64,000 bases of DNA from Actinoplanes campanulatus (GTDB taxonomy: Bacteria > Actinomycetota > Actinomycetes > Mycobacteriales > Micromonosporaceae). The stretch is from the NCBI RefSeq assembly GCF_014647795.1, contig NZ_BMPW01000015.1, positions 62,001 to 126,000 on the forward strand. Direction: 5' to 3'. This document shows positions 8,493 through 17,102 of the stretch, in pieces. The notes beneath the pieces are model-generated. The model was not told where the DNA came from. It made no database searches and was given only the letters and a program-made list of their open reading frames with translations. Numbering within the stretch: the stretch's first letter is position 1; every line of letters starts with the position of its first letter. The position numbers and the translations under genes are program-made.

Positions 8493-10184
8493 TCAGGGGG
8501 TGAGAACGATGGTGGAGATGCTGCGGGCGGGGACATTCACGGTGACCTGTCCGCCGTTGACGGTGGCCGGCTGGCTCGCGGCGTTCGCGTTGAGCGAGGT
8601 CACGTAGTAGTCGGCGCGGCTGATGTTCTGCGGCGCCTGGATGACGGCGTTGTTCACAGCGCCGGCCGAGCGGTTGAGGACGACCAGGGTGATCTTGCCG
8701 CCGCCCTGGTAGGCGGTGATCTCCAACGGCGACGCCTTGGTGCTCTTGGTCAGGGCGACACGCTGGTAGCCGGGGCGGACGTACTTGGCGAACTGGGAGA
8801 ACGCGTAGCCGCGTTTGAGCGGGGCGCCGGCCGTGGTGCCGTAGGCGGCCTCGCCGTCACCGATGAACGAGTAGAAACGCTTGCCGTACCACCAGATGTA
8901 GGCGCTCCAGTTGGATTCCATCGACCTGTGGACCGTACGCATGATGTCATCGAGGGTTTCGTTCCAGACCGTCTGGTCGGCGGGGTTGCCCCAGATGTCG
9001 GAGCCGCTGCCGTCGGCCTCGTGGAAGTTCCATTCGGTCATCCACACCGGTTTGCCGTTCTGCGCGGCGAGCGGGTAGTCCTTCAGGCGGCCGGACGCCT
9101 CGGTGCCGTAGAGGTGGCCGCCGATGTAGCCGATGTTGTCGCGGGCGACCGGGTCGTTGAGGGTCGGATCGGTGTAGCCGTAGTTGAGGTTCACCGCCTC
9201 GGCGACCATGAGCTTGGTGTTCTGGACTTTGGCGCCCTGGTCACGGACGAAGTCGCGCAGTTCGGTGCCGCTCCAGTCCATCGAGTCGTAGTCGGGATGC
9301 CAGTCCGGCTCGTTCTGGATTGACGTGACGTCAATGGTGACGCCCTGTCCACGCATGTACTGGACGTAGCTGTTGAGGTGGTTGGCGTAGTCGTCGTAGT
9401 AGTCGGTCTTGAGTTTGCCGCCGTTGACGCGGCTGTTGTTGGTCTTCCACGCGGCCGGGGCGGTCCAGGGCGAGGCGAGGATCTTGACGCCTGAGCCGTA
9501 CGATTTCGCGGTCTTCAGTGCGTTGACCTGCGTGCCCCATTCGCCGGAGACCGGTGAGACGCCGGTCCGCACGATCGACAGGCCGAACTGGTTGGCGCCC
9601 AGGCCGACCAGGGTCTGTGTCTCGGCGGTCGACCAGGCGCTCCCCCAGATCGACACCGCCGCCCCGAAACCGTCGACGGTCTGATATCTGGTCGCCGTGT
9701 TCACGGTGATGTCCGGTGTGGCGCCGGGCGGGGCGCTCGGCGAGGTGGCCGGTGAGGATGGCGGCGTGGTGCCACCGGTGCAGGCCACCCCGTTGACGGC
9801 GAAGCTCACCGGTGCCGGGTTGGCGGCGGTCCATGTGCCGTTGAAGCCGAACGAGACGCTGCCGTTGGTGGCGATCGCGCCGTTGTAGCTGACGTTCCTG
9901 GCGGTGACCGCGGCGCCGTTCTGGGCCACCGTCGCGTTCCACGCCTGGGTGACGGTCTGCCCGGCGCTGTAGGACCAGGTCAGCGTCCATCCGTTGATCG
10001 CGTCGCCGAGGTTGGTCACGGTCACGGCGGCGCCGAATCCGCCCGCCCACTGCGACGACACCGCATAGTTCACCGAACAGCCCGCGGCCGCGGCGGCGGG
10101 GAGCGCCACCACGATCGCCGTCGAGCCGGCCAACAGGACGCCACCCAGCGCGGCGCCCAACCGGGCGCCTTCGACTCTGCGCAT
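8493..10184 (-). CDS. Secreted CBM2-GH30 glucuronoxylanase
   Basis: Protein of 563 aa. It has a signal peptide (about 1-34, ending ALPAAAAA), a CBM2 (about 36-138, with the surface Trp residues in SSQWAGGF, QAWNA and FNGTWT), a Pro/Ser linker (to about 157) and a GH30 catalytic domain. SIQNEPDW (Glu about 292) carries the acid/base and WMTEWNF (Glu about 384) the nucleophile; IGGHLYGT and IWWYGKRFYS fit GH30 subfamily 8, whose members cut glucuronoxylan next to methylglucuronic acid side chains. The start ATG 10184 is preceded by AGGAG and begins a normal signal peptide. Operator-like palindromes lie upstream at 10271 and 10509. It would degrade xylan outside the cell while bound to cellulose or xylan. 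Confidence 0.9.
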   Translation of the reverse strand: MRRVEGARLGAALGGVLLAGSTAIVVALPAAAAAGCSVNYAVSSQWAGGFGAAVTVTNLGDAINGWTLTWSYSAGQTVTQAWNATVAQNGAAVTARNVSYNGAIATNGSVSFGFNGTWTAANPAPVSFAVNGVACTGGTTPPSSPATSPSAPPGATPDITVNTATRYQTVDGFGAAVSIWGSAWSTAETQTLVGLGANQFGLSIVRTGVSPVSGEWGTQVNALKTAKSYGSGVKILASPWTAPAAWKTNNSRVNGGKLKTDYYDDYANHLNSYVQYMRGQGVTIDVTSIQNEPDWHPDYDSMDWSGTELRDFVRDQGAKVQNTKLMVAEAVNLNYGYTDPTLNDPVARDNIGYIGGHLYGTEASGRLKDYPLAAQNGKPVWMTEWNFHEADGSGSDIWGNPADQTVWNETLDDIMRTVHRSMESNWSAYIWWYGKRFYSFIGDGEAAYGTTAGAPLKRGYAFSQFAKYVRPGYQRVALTKSTKASPLEITAYQGGGKITLVVLNRSAGAVNNAVIQAPQNISRADYYVTSLNANAASQPATVNGGQVTVNVPARSISTIVLTP

Positions 10185-10270
10185 GCTTCTCTCCTGACGG
10201 GGGACAACGGCTTGACGATCGCGGGGATCGATCGTTTTGCATGAGCTGAAAGCCGTTTTCCGCATGCTAC

Positions 10271-10282
10271 GGGAGCGCTCCC
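10271..10282. promoter_or_regulatory. CebR-type LacI-family operator, GH30 gene
   Basis: GGGAGCGCTCCC is a perfect 12-nt palindrome 87 nt upstream of the GH30 start. With its flanks (C...A) it matches 13 of 14 positions of TGGGAGCGCTCCCA, the operator bound by the cellobiose repressor CebR in Streptomyces. The same box lies between GH9 and GH12 at 32927. Confidence 0.7.
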
Positions 10283-10508
10283 AAGCATTCAAGGAATCGC
10301 TTTCGCCCCCTTTTGATCAGCGAGTCCGCGCGACCGAGAGCGCCATCGACTTTCCGCGCGAAGAAATCTTCATGGAAAGTGTTATGTCGAGAACCGCGGG
10401 ATGGTCCGCCGCCATGAGCGCCCGATCCCCTTGAAATCCCTGGAAACCCTCTGGCAACATTCCGCTCTATCGATGCATCTCACGCCTTGCGTCGTCGGCG
10501 ATCCAAAT

Positions 10509-10522
10509 TGTTAGCGATAACA
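10509..10522. promoter_or_regulatory. Palindromic operator TGTTAGCGATAACA
   Basis: The 14-mer has symmetric arms TGTTA/TAACA around GCGA, the layout of LacI-family sites. The reverse complement of 14719-14732, upstream of the GH62 gene, matches it at 13 of 14 positions. Both neighbours act on arabinoxylan, so a common regulator is likely. It lies 325 nt from the GH30 start, which is far for a repressor site. Confidence 0.5.
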
Positions 10523-10641
10523 GGAAGCGGTCCCACTATGAGGAGCATGCTGAGAACCCTGGTGGCTCTCCCCACCCAGGCTCTCGGCCGCTCGGTCACG
10601 GTCACGTTGTTCCAGATGACCGCCCCATGAGCGTTACCGCA

Positions 10642-11250
10642 CTACGCGAGCAGTTTCGCCTTGGCCGCGGTGAACTCCTCGTCGGTGAGAAGGCCGGCGG
10701 TCTTCATCTCGCCGAGCCGGACGAGCTGTGCCATCAGGTCGCCCGTGGCAGCGGCGGGCTCAAGCGCCGGCGCCGGGGCGGTGACGGGAGCGGGGACCAC
10801 GGCCGGGACGACGACGTTGGTCGAGGTCGCGCCGGCACGGCGGAGTTCGACGTCGCGCTGGTAGTAGTGCTGGGACCAGTACTGGCGTACCGCGTTCGCC
10901 TGCCGGAGGATCAGATCGCGTACGGCGGCGGGGTTCTCGATGGCGAGGAGCGTCAGCACACGCTGTCCGAACCTGCCGGCGTGCGCCGGATCCAGGCGGA
11001 GGGTGAGGTCGCCGACGCCGCGCATCCGCTGCGTGATGTGCTGGGTGATGTCGGCGTCCACGACCATCCAGATCGGAATGATCTCCTCCCGGGTGGAGAT
11101 GACGCCGGACGCGAACCGGATGGCGTCCTCGGTCACCGTGTAGGAGCCCGTCTGCACCCGGCCACCGGTGGCGATCGACGTGAGGTCCTGAGAGGACCCC
11201 GACCACAGCACGTTGACGCTCTCCGGGTGCATCTCGGTCATCCCCGTCAT
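10642..11250 (-). CDS. PH-like protein with C-terminal SHOCT domain
   Basis: Protein of 202 aa. ATG 11250 has a GAGGAAA ribosome-binding site; longer frames upstream have none. Residues about 5-115 are beta-rich (LWSGSSQDL, VQTGSYTVTEDAIRFASGVIS, IPIWMVVDADITQ) and resemble the bacterial PH domains that often precede SHOCT. A Pro/Ala linker (about 145-170) leads to a C-terminal SHOCT module, recognised by LVRLGEMKTAGLLTDEEFTAAKAKLLA-like spacing (LGEMKTAGLLTDEEF then KAKLL). SHOCT modules are short oligomerisation tails of unknown biochemical role. It precedes GH30 on the same strand but 457 nt away, so co-transcription is doubtful. Confidence 0.7.
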   Translation of the reverse strand: MTGMTEMHPESVNVLWSGSSQDLTSIATGGRVQTGSYTVTEDAIRFASGVISTREEIIPIWMVVDADITQHITQRMRGVGDLTLRLDPAHAGRFGQRVLTLLAIENPAAVRDLILRQANAVRQYWSQHYYQRDVELRRAGATSTNVVVPAVVPAPVTAPAPALEPAAATGDLMAQLVRLGEMKTAGLLTDEEFTAAKAKLLA

Positions 11251-11488
11251 CGTTTCCTCTTTCTCGATCGCCGGTGGGCAAGGCACGATATCCGGCCCGC
11301 CCCGATCGGTAAATGGCCAGGTCACCGACCCGCGGGTATCTCGCTGATATGCCCGGAAACTCCCGAGGCGACAACAGGCCCGGCGAACCGCATACATTGA
11401 CTCTGTGAACAGGGTCGTCCACAGTCAGAGGCCCGCCCGGAAGCGTCCGCACGCCGTCGGGCCACGCACCCACGGGCGGTGACGACAG

Positions 11489-12919
11489 ATGCCAGCCACG
11501 CGTACGGACGGCACCACGCTTGTCCGCGCCGCGCGGGCCGGGGACCGGGATGCGCTCGAGGAACTCGTGTCGGCGCACCTGCCGATGGTCTACGCGCTCA
11601 CCGCGCAGGCGCTCGACGGGCACCCGGATGTCGACGACGTGGTCCAGGACGTCATGGTGCGCGCCCTCCGGCAACTGCCGTCGCTGCGTTCCCCGGAGAG
11701 CTTCCGCCCGTGGCTGGCCGCCATCGCGTTACGCCAGATCAGCACCCACCAGCTGCGGACGAGGCAGGCCGCCGAGCGCAGGGCCGCGGTCGACGAGGCG
11801 GACCTGTTGCCGGGCGCGGGCTTCGAAGGTCTCACCCATCTGCGCCTGGAGCTGTCCGATCAACGCCGTCAGGTACGACAGGCGGCGCGCTGGCTCGACA
11901 CCGGCGACCGGGCGCTGCTGGCGCTGTGGTGGCTGGAGGTCGCCGGCCGGCTGTCGCGATCGGAGCTGGCGGAGACGTTGGGCGTGACGGTGAGCCATGC
12001 CGGGGTGCGGATCCAGCGGATGCGCGGTCAACTCGATCTGGCCCGGGGCGTCGAGGCGGCCCTCGCCGCCCGGCCGATCTGCGCCGGCCTGGCCGGCGAG
12101 ACCACGGGCTGGGACGGTGTCGCCGGGCCGCTGTGGCGCAAGCGCCTGGCCCGGCACCTGCACTCGTGCCGTTCCTGCCGCCGTGCGGCGGACGATCTGG
12201 TGCCGGCCGACCGCCTGCTGGCCGGTCTGGTCCTGATCCCGGTGCCGGCCACGGTGACCGCGGCGGTCCTCGCCAACTGGACGCCGGAGAACGTGGTCGC
12301 CGCCCTCGCCCGGCCGGCGGCCTCCGCTTCCGGTCCGGCGGCGGACCGGGTCCGGTGGCTCGGCGCACGGGTACGCCCGACGGTCATCGCCGTGGTCGCG
12401 GGCGCCTTGGCCATCGGTGCGGCAGTGGCCGTGCTCACCACCCCCGACGAGCCGGAGGCGACGACGCCGTCCGCGCTCACCACCTCCGAAAGGCCGGGGG
12501 CGGCGATGCCGGACGGTCCCGTCTCGCTGGAGTCGGCGAACGCCGCGGGAAGATACGTGACCGTCTCCGATGAGGCCGGTGTGCTGGCCACCGCGCGGGA
12601 GCAGGCCACGTTCCAGCCGGTCGCCGGACTGGCCGATCCGGATTGCTTCTCGTTCCGTACGGCGGACGGCAGCTACCTGCGGCACGCGTCGTGGCAGTTG
12701 CGAGCCCACAAGGACGTGGGAACGAACCTGTTCCACGGGGACGCCACGTTCTGCGTCCGGGCCGGGTCGATCCCCGGTTCGGTGGCGCTGGAGTCGTCGA
12801 ACTACCCCGGTTGGTTCCTGCGGCACCGCGGTGACGAGCTGTGGGTCGACCGGTCCGACGGCAGCGCCGCCTTCCGCGCCGACGGCTCCTTCCTGATACG
12901 GCCGGCGTCGCAACGCTGA
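11489..12919 (+). CDS. ECF sigma factor fused to ZAS zinc finger, TM helix and AbfB (CBM42) sensor
   Basis: Protein of 476 aa joining four modules. Region sigma2 (about 20-85) includes DVDDVVQDVMVRALRQLP. Sigma4 (about 138-190) includes SRSELAETLGVTVSHAGVRI. A zinc-binding anti-sigma-like segment has Cys198 and H222-x3-C226-x2-C229 (HLHSCRSC). One hydrophobic helix (about 298-317) is followed by an exported domain (about 343-470) with ESANAAGRYVT, SYLRHASWQLRAH and SSNYPGWFLRHR, the pattern of AbfB/CBM42 arabinose-side-chain-binding domains. The sigma part would lie in the cytoplasm and the sugar-binding part outside. The gene converges with a GH62 arabinofuranosidase. The likely role is to sense arabinoxylan and switch on hydrolase genes. 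ECF proteins with C-terminal zinc-finger/TM extensions are known in Actinobacteria; the direct AbfB fusion is the unusual part. Confidence 0.8.
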   Translation: MPATRTDGTTLVRAARAGDRDALEELVSAHLPMVYALTAQALDGHPDVDDVVQDVMVRALRQLPSLRSPESFRPWLAAIALRQISTHQLRTRQAAERRAAVDEADLLPGAGFEGLTHLRLELSDQRRQVRQAARWLDTGDRALLALWWLEVAGRLSRSELAETLGVTVSHAGVRIQRMRGQLDLARGVEAALAARPICAGLAGETTGWDGVAGPLWRKRLARHLHSCRSCRRAADDLVPADRLLAGLVLIPVPATVTAAVLANWTPENVVAALARPAASASGPAADRVRWLGARVRPTVIAVVAGALAIGAAVAVLTTPDEPEATTPSALTTSERPGAAMPDGPVSLESANAAGRYVTVSDEAGVLATAREQATFQPVAGLADPDCFSFRTADGSYLRHASWQLRAHKDVGTNLFHGDATFCVRAGSIPGSVALESSNYPGWFLRHRGDELWVDRSDGSAAFRADGSFLIRPASQR

Positions 12920-12932
12920 GCACAGCGAGGAA

Positions 12933-12964
12933 CACGGCGAGGGGCGGGCCGGCCCCTCGCCGTG
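12933..12964. terminator. Bidirectional terminator between sigma-AbfB and GH62
   Basis: Perfect 13-bp stem CACGGCGAGGGGC / GCCCCTCGCCGTG with a 6-nt loop, 14 nt after one stop codon and 9 nt after the other of two convergent genes. Confidence 0.75.
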
Positions 12965-12972
12965 CGGCGGTG

Positions 12973-14460
12973 TCAGCGCTGGAGCGTCAGCAGGCCCGGC
13001 CGGTACGGCAGGAGCCCGTAGTCGCCGCCGGAGCTGGGCGAACGGCCCTGGTAGAGCAGCTTCAGGTTGCAGGGGTCGATGGTCATGGTCTGGTCGGCGC
13101 CGGTCCGGATCAGCTCGCCGTGGCTGATGTCGTTGGTCCAGGTGGCGCCGCTGTTGGCCTTGCCCGCGAACGGGTTGCTCTCGGTGGCGGCCTGCGGGGT
13201 CCACGTGCCGCCGAGGCTGCTCGCGGTGAAGGACCGGAAGTAGCGTCCCTGGCTGCCGATGGCTTCGACGATCATGAGGTATTGGTTCTGGCCGGCCACC
13301 TTGTAGACCTGGACGGCTTCGAACAGGTTGTTGGTGGTGTCGCTCATGACCACCGTCGAGGTGCTGCCGAAGGTGCCGGGGAAGTTCCCGATCGGCATGC
13401 TCGCCCGGTAGATCTTGCCGTTGTCGCCGGCGAAGAACAGGTACATGTTCTGCGAGTCACCGATGACGGCCTGGTCGATCGGGCCGGTGCCGGAGCCGGA
13501 GATGCTGCCGGAGAACAGCGTCTGCGCCGACGACCAGCCGTTGGCGTTGGTGGGGTCGCTGGAGGTCCGGTAGGAGAACGCCGGCCCGCCCCACTGGTAG
13601 GCGAGCACCCAGATGTTCTTCGGCGCGAAGTAGAACAGCGACGGCGCCACGGCGGAGAACGACGTCATCGTGTTCTGGCTGGCCGAGGCCATGTCGGACC
13701 AGTTGGTGAACAGGCCGAAGTTCATCGACCCCCACTTGGTGCCGGTGTCGTGCGTGGTTGCGTAGACCAACTGCCGGCCGTTGTAGGGCGCGTGGGTGAA
13801 GTCCTTGAGCGACACCCATCCCGACTTGGGGGTCGCGAGCTGGCCGGTTGACGACCAGCGATAGCTCGACGGCAGCGTGCAGGCGCCGCCGGTCGGGGTC
13901 GTCGTGGGCGTGGACGTGCCGACCCGGACGAGCTGCCACTGCTGGTTGGCGCCGTTCCAGTCGGAGTACTGGACGATGTTCGCGCCGTCCGCGGTCGAGG
14001 CGCCCTGCACCTCGACCGCCTTGCCGCTGTTGCCGTTGATCAATTGGATGTAGCCGTCGACATCCTCGATCTTGAACTGCTGATTCGTGGTGTTGTTGTC
14101 GGTCCACTGCACGATCGCGCCACCGTCGGCCGTCGACAGGTTGTAGACGTCGAGCACCTTGCCGGAGTGCTTCGACCTGAGCCGGTAGAAGCCGCCGCCG
14201 GAGTCGACGAACTGCCACTGCTGCTGCGCCTGATCGTTCCGCGTCCACTGGGTGATCCGGCCGCCATCGGCGGTGGACAGGTTGTAGACGTCCAGCGCCT
14301 TGCCGCTGGTGCGGTTGACCAGCACGTAGGAGGCGCTGGTGTCGATCGTCGCGGCGGACGCGGCGGACGCGGTCACCGCGACGGCGCCGCCGGCGGCGAG
14401 CAGGACCATCGCGGCCAGAGCGCCACGCCACCTGCTGCGGCGAGCCCGGGTGGATGTCAT
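12973..14460 (-). CDS. Secreted ricin/CBM13-GH62 alpha-L-arabinofuranosidase
   Basis: Protein of 495 aa. It has a signal peptide (about 1-36), a ricin-type beta-trefoil/CBM13 (about 40-175) with three repeats ending in QxW-like motifs (QQQWQF, NQQFKI, NQQWQL), a short Thr/Pro linker and a GH62 domain (about 195-495). [20 protein letters not shown] and [12 protein letters not shown] are typical of GH62; the Asp of SLKDF, the Asp of GPIDQAV and the Glu of LFEAVQ are the expected catalytic residues. GH62 enzymes remove arabinofuranosyl branches from arabinoxylan. ATG 14460 has GGAGAA 6 nt upstream. Palindromes at 14613 and 14719 suggest substrate control. Confidence 0.92.
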   Translation of the reverse strand: MTSTRARRSRWRGALAAMVLLAAGGAVAVTASAASAATIDTSASYVLVNRTSGKALDVYNLSTADGGRITQWTRNDQAQQQWQFVDSGGGFYRLRSKHSGKVLDVYNLSTADGGAIVQWTDNNTTNQQFKIEDVDGYIQLINGNSGKAVEVQGASTADGANIVQYSDWNGANQQWQLVRVGTSTPTTTPTGGACTLPSSYRWSSTGQLATPKSGWVSLKDFTHAPYNGRQLVYATTHDTGTKWGSMNFGLFTNWSDMASASQNTMTSFSAVAPSLFYFAPKNIWVLAYQWGGPAFSYRTSSDPTNANGWSSAQTLFSGSISGSGTGPIDQAVIGDSQNMYLFFAGDNGKIYRASMPIGNFPGTFGSTSTVVMSDTTNNLFEAVQVYKVAGQNQYLMIVEAIGSQGRYFRSFTASSLGGTWTPQAATESNPFAGKANSGATWTNDISHGELIRTGADQTMTIDPCNLKLLYQGRSPSSGGDYGLLPYRPGLLTLQR

Positions 14461-14612
14461 GGGCGGTTCTCCAAAAACCTCGGGGATGTACGGGGAACGC
14501 TCACCTGACGCGGGCGAGCTGAACTGCCGTCCGGTGGCCGTTCGGAATGCGGGTCGCGCCTCAAAGGGGTGGTGAGGCCGAATTCATGACCACCGAGAAT
14601 TCAGTTCCCGGG

Positions 14613-14629
14613 AACGCTACCAAAGCGTT
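14613..14629. promoter_or_regulatory. Inverted repeats upstream of GH62
   Basis: AACGCT and AGCGTT are separated by 5 nt (14613-14618, 14624-14629). Directly beside them are the perfect palindromes TTCCCGGGAA (14605-14614) and GCGATATCGC (14632-14641). The group lies 145-180 nt upstream of the GH62 start and looks like a regulator-binding patch. The regulator is unknown. Confidence 0.4.
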
Positions 14630-14718
14630 CAGCGATATCGCCAGAGCCAATCAATACGGCTGCGACCAGGCAAGACGGGTCCAGATAACAGTTTCTGGAA
14701 CCGATTCTCTCAATATGC

Positions 14719-14732
14719 TGATATCGCTAACA
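14719..14732. promoter_or_regulatory. Palindromic operator TGATATCGCTAACA
   Basis: On the minus strand it reads TGTTAGCGATATCA, one mismatch from the site at 10509 near GH30. It lies 259 nt upstream of GH62 and about 12 nt downstream of the MarR gene end. The shared 14-mer supports joint control of the xylan/arabinan genes. Confidence 0.5.
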
Positions 14733-14744
14733 TGAAGGCGCCCA

Positions 14745-15191
14745 CTATCGGTCCGGGTGCTGCTCGATGGCGGCCGAGAGCCGGTCCAGCAGCAGCGGCA
14801 CGACGTTGAGCATCTCCCGCTCGGCGGGACTCAGCCGGGTCGTGACGGCGTCGGCCATCAGCCGCCGGCGGGTCACCCGGTCGGACTCCAGCGCGGCCGT
14901 GCCGGCTTCGGTCAGGGTGATCACGACGGCCCGGCCGTCATCCGGGCTGGCCGCGCGCCCGACCAGGCCGAGCGCTTCCAACTCCCCGACGGTGCGGCTC
15001 ATGCTCTGATGCTTGACGCCGCGCCGGGCGGCCAGTCGGGCGATGGTCTGCGGCCCCTCCCGCAGCAGGACGCCCAGCGCCTCCGCCCGGGTCGGGGGCA
15101 GTGTGTCGGCGCCCGCCCGGGTGGTCCGCACGAAACGGCCGATCGACTGCCGAAGCCGTTCGGCGAGTTCCTCTGCCGGGTGCGCGCTCAT
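14745..15191 (-). CDS. MarR family transcriptional regulator
   Basis: Protein of 148 aa with the MarR winged helix-turn-helix: RAEALGVLLREGPQTIARLA (recognition helix region about 48-70), HQSMSRTVGELEALGLV and the wing SPDDGRAVVITLTEAG. It is divergently transcribed from a metallo-beta-lactamase gene with only 42 bp between the start codons, and a perfect inverted repeat lies in that gap. This is the standard layout of a self-controlling MarR repressor of its neighbour. The inducer is unknown. Confidence 0.9.
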   Translation of the reverse strand: MSAHPAEELAERLRQSIGRFVRTTRAGADTLPPTRAEALGVLLREGPQTIARLAARRGVKHQSMSRTVGELEALGLVGRAASPDDGRAVVITLTEAGTAALESDRVTRRRLMADAVTTRLSPAEREMLNVVPLLLDRLSAAIEQHPDR

Positions 15192-15200
15192 ACCGAAACA

Positions 15201-15217
15201 GTACAGTGTCGCTGTAC
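15201..15217. promoter_or_regulatory. MarR operator in divergent promoter
   Basis: GTACAG and CTGTAC flank a 5-nt centre (TGTCG), a perfect 6+6 inverted repeat. It ends 16 nt before ATG 15234 and begins 9 nt beyond the MarR start, so bound repressor would cover both promoters. Confidence 0.7.
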
Positions 15218-15233
15218 AAATCGAGGAGGCGAC

Positions 15234-15866
15234 ATGCAGCTGACCAAACACGCCCACGCCTGCGTCACGCTCACCGGCTGCGACGGCACGCTGCTCATCG
15301 ATCCGGGGACGTTCACCCCGGACGCGGCGGAGCTGATCGCGGCGGCGACCGCGGTGCTGGTGACCCACGAGCACTTCGACCACTTCGACGAGGCCGCACT
15401 GGCGGCGGAGTTGGACCGGCGGCCGGAGCTGCGCGTCCACGGCCCGGCCGCGGTGCGGGAGAGGCTGGGCGGGCGCGCCGTCACCGTCCGGTCCGGCGAC
15501 CTCCTCGAGGTGGCCGGTTTCCAGGTGGCGGTGCACGGCGAGCGGCACGCCCTCATCCACGAGGACATTCCGCCGGTCGACAACGTCGGCTACCTGATCG
15601 AGGGGCGGGTGTTCCACCCCGGCGACTCGTACCGGGTGCCCGAAGCACGCGTCGAGACGCTGCTGCTGCCGACCAGCGGCCCGTGGACGAAGTTCGGCGA
15701 GGCCGCCGAGTTCGTCCGGGCGGTCCACCCGGCCCGGATGATCCAGGTGCACGAGCTGATGCTCAGCGAGCTGGGGCAGAACTCGGCACGCATGCTGCTC
15801 GGCGAGAAGGGCCTCACCGGCCTGCCCCTGGAGATCCTGCCCGCCGGCGAGTCCACCGACGTCTGA
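15234..15866 (+). CDS. MBL-fold metal-dependent hydrolase
   Basis: Protein of 210 aa, ATG 15234 with GAGGAGG 6 nt upstream. VTHEHFDHFD gives the HxHxDH metal-binding motif of the metallo-beta-lactamase fold. HPGDS supplies the later Asp ligand and the His in VHELMLS may be the last ligand. It is compact and resembles UlaG-type/RNase-Z-like hydrolases that act on lactones or phosphodiesters; the substrate is not evident. Control by the divergent MarR protein is likely. It is followed within 22 nt by the end of the convergent ABC permease gene. Confidence 0.85.
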   Translation: MQLTKHAHACVTLTGCDGTLLIDPGTFTPDAAELIAAATAVLVTHEHFDHFDEAALAAELDRRPELRVHGPAAVRERLGGRAVTVRSGDLLEVAGFQVAVHGERHALIHEDIPPVDNVGYLIEGRVFHPGDSYRVPEARVETLLLPTSGPWTKFGEAAEFVRAVHPARMIQVHELMLSELGQNSARMLLGEKGLTGLPLEILPAGESTDV

Positions 15867-15887
15867 CAACACAGCAAAGCTGTGTAG

Positions 15888-17102
15888 TCAGCGGCGGAGG
15901 GCGTCGGCGGGTTCGATCCGGGTCGCCCGCCACGCCGGGTAGAGACCGGCCACGAGACCGGTGAGCGCGCCGACCAGCGGGGCGGGCAGGACCGTGGCCG
16001 GCTGGAGGATCGGGGTCCATTCCCGGAAGAAGGCGACGGCCACCACGGCGGCGACGCCCACACTGGTGCCGATGAGGCCGCCGATCAGGCCGAGGGTGCC
16101 GGATTCGGCGAGGAAGTGGGCGGCCACGTGGCGTCGGCGGGCGCCGAGGGCACGCCGCAGGCCGATCTCGCCGACCCGTTCCAGGACCGCCACCAGGGTG
16201 GTGTTGGCGATGCCGACCGCGCCGATGAGCAGGCAGACGGCGGCGAGGGCGAGGAACAGCGTGCCGAGGTCGGTGTCCACGCCCTCCCGCAACTGGCGCG
16301 GGTCGGGCGGCGTGACCGTCCTGAACCGGCCCGGGTCCTCGGGCCGCAGGGCCAGCGGCGCCTCGTCACCGACCTGCCGGGCGGCGCCGATCTCGGTGTC
16401 GATGATCGCCCGCGCCCCGGTGCCCGCGCCCCAGACGGCCTCCGCCGTGCCGGCCGGGACCACGGCCCCGAGCAGGGTGCCGGCTTCACGGTCGACGTCG
16501 TCGACGATGCCGATGACGGTGAACGGGGTGCCGCCGATGAAGACCGCCGGCTGTTCGTCGATCCAGGTGACGCCCAGCCGGCCGGCCGCGCCGGAGCCCA
16601 GCACCACGACCCGCTGGTGTTCGGCGTCGTGCCAGGGGTCGAAGATCCGGCCGGCGGCGAGGCGCGCGTGGATGGCGCGCAGGTATCCGGGTGAGGCGGC
16701 GAGCACCTTCACGTCCTCGCCGGGTTCCGGGGCGGTCGGCCGGCGGGCGCCGAGCGGTCCGGCATCCGTCACCTCCCACACCACACCGGCGCTGTGCACC
16801 CCGTTCAGCGCGGTCAGCCGTCGTTCCGCGTCGTCCGGGAACGCCGGTCCGTCATCGGAGCGGTCGGCGGTGTCCTGAACGATCACCTCGGTGGCGACCA
16901 GCGCGGTGAAGCGGTTGCTGATCTGCCCCTCGACGGTGGTGGTCAGGCCGAGGACGGTGACGAACGCCGCGACGCCGAGCAGGGTGCCGAGCACGGTCAG
17001 GGCGGCCCGTCCCGGCCGGGCCAGCATGCCGGCGACGGCCTCGTCGATCACGTCCAGCGGGCTCAGCCGGGTGGCCGGCACCATCCGCTTCGCCCGGCTC
17101 AC
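15888..17102 (-). CDS. MacB-type ABC transporter permease
   Basis: Protein of 404 aa. TM1 (about 31-55, RAALTVLGTLLGVAAFVTVLG) is followed by a large extracytoplasmic MacB-like domain (about 60-275) and three C-terminal helices (about 280-305, 335-360, 370-392) with the FtsX/MacB segment GLRRALGARRRHVAAHFLAES. It would span the membrane and pass force from the ATPase to an extracytoplasmic substrate, often a peptide, antibiotic or lipoprotein. The GTG start overlaps the TGA of the ATPase gene (GTGA). It is the last gene of a four-gene operon. Confidence 0.9.
   Translation of the reverse strand: MSRAKRMVPATRLSPLDVIDEAVAGMLARPGRAALTVLGTLLGVAAFVTVLGLTTTVEGQISNRFTALVATEVIVQDTADRSDDGPAFPDDAERRLTALNGVHSAGVVWEVTDAGPLGARRPTAPEPGEDVKVLAASPGYLRAIHARLAAGRIFDPWHDAEHQRVVVLGSGAAGRLGVTWIDEQPAVFIGGTPFTVIGIVDDVDREAGTLLGAVVPAGTAEAVWGAGTGARAIIDTEIGAARQVGDEAPLALRPEDPGRFRTVTPPDPRQLREGVDTDLGTLFLALAAVCLLIGAVGIANTTLVAVLERVGEIGLRRALGARRRHVAAHFLAESGTLGLIGGLIGTSVGVAAVVAVAFFREWTPILQPATVLPAPLVGALTGLVAGLYPAWRATRIEPADALRR

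Larger units (their letters stand above)
10185..10641. other. Intergenic region upstream of GH30
   Basis: 457 bases without a convincing gene. It holds the GH30 promoter, the CebR-type box (10271) and a second palindrome of a different type (10509). A small open frame at 10237-10434 has no recognisable product and spans the operator, so it was not called. Confidence 0.6.

Noticed and set aside
10237-10434. Small gene upstream of GH30
   Set aside because: It covers the CebR-type box and the GH30 promoter, and its sequence has no recognisable features.
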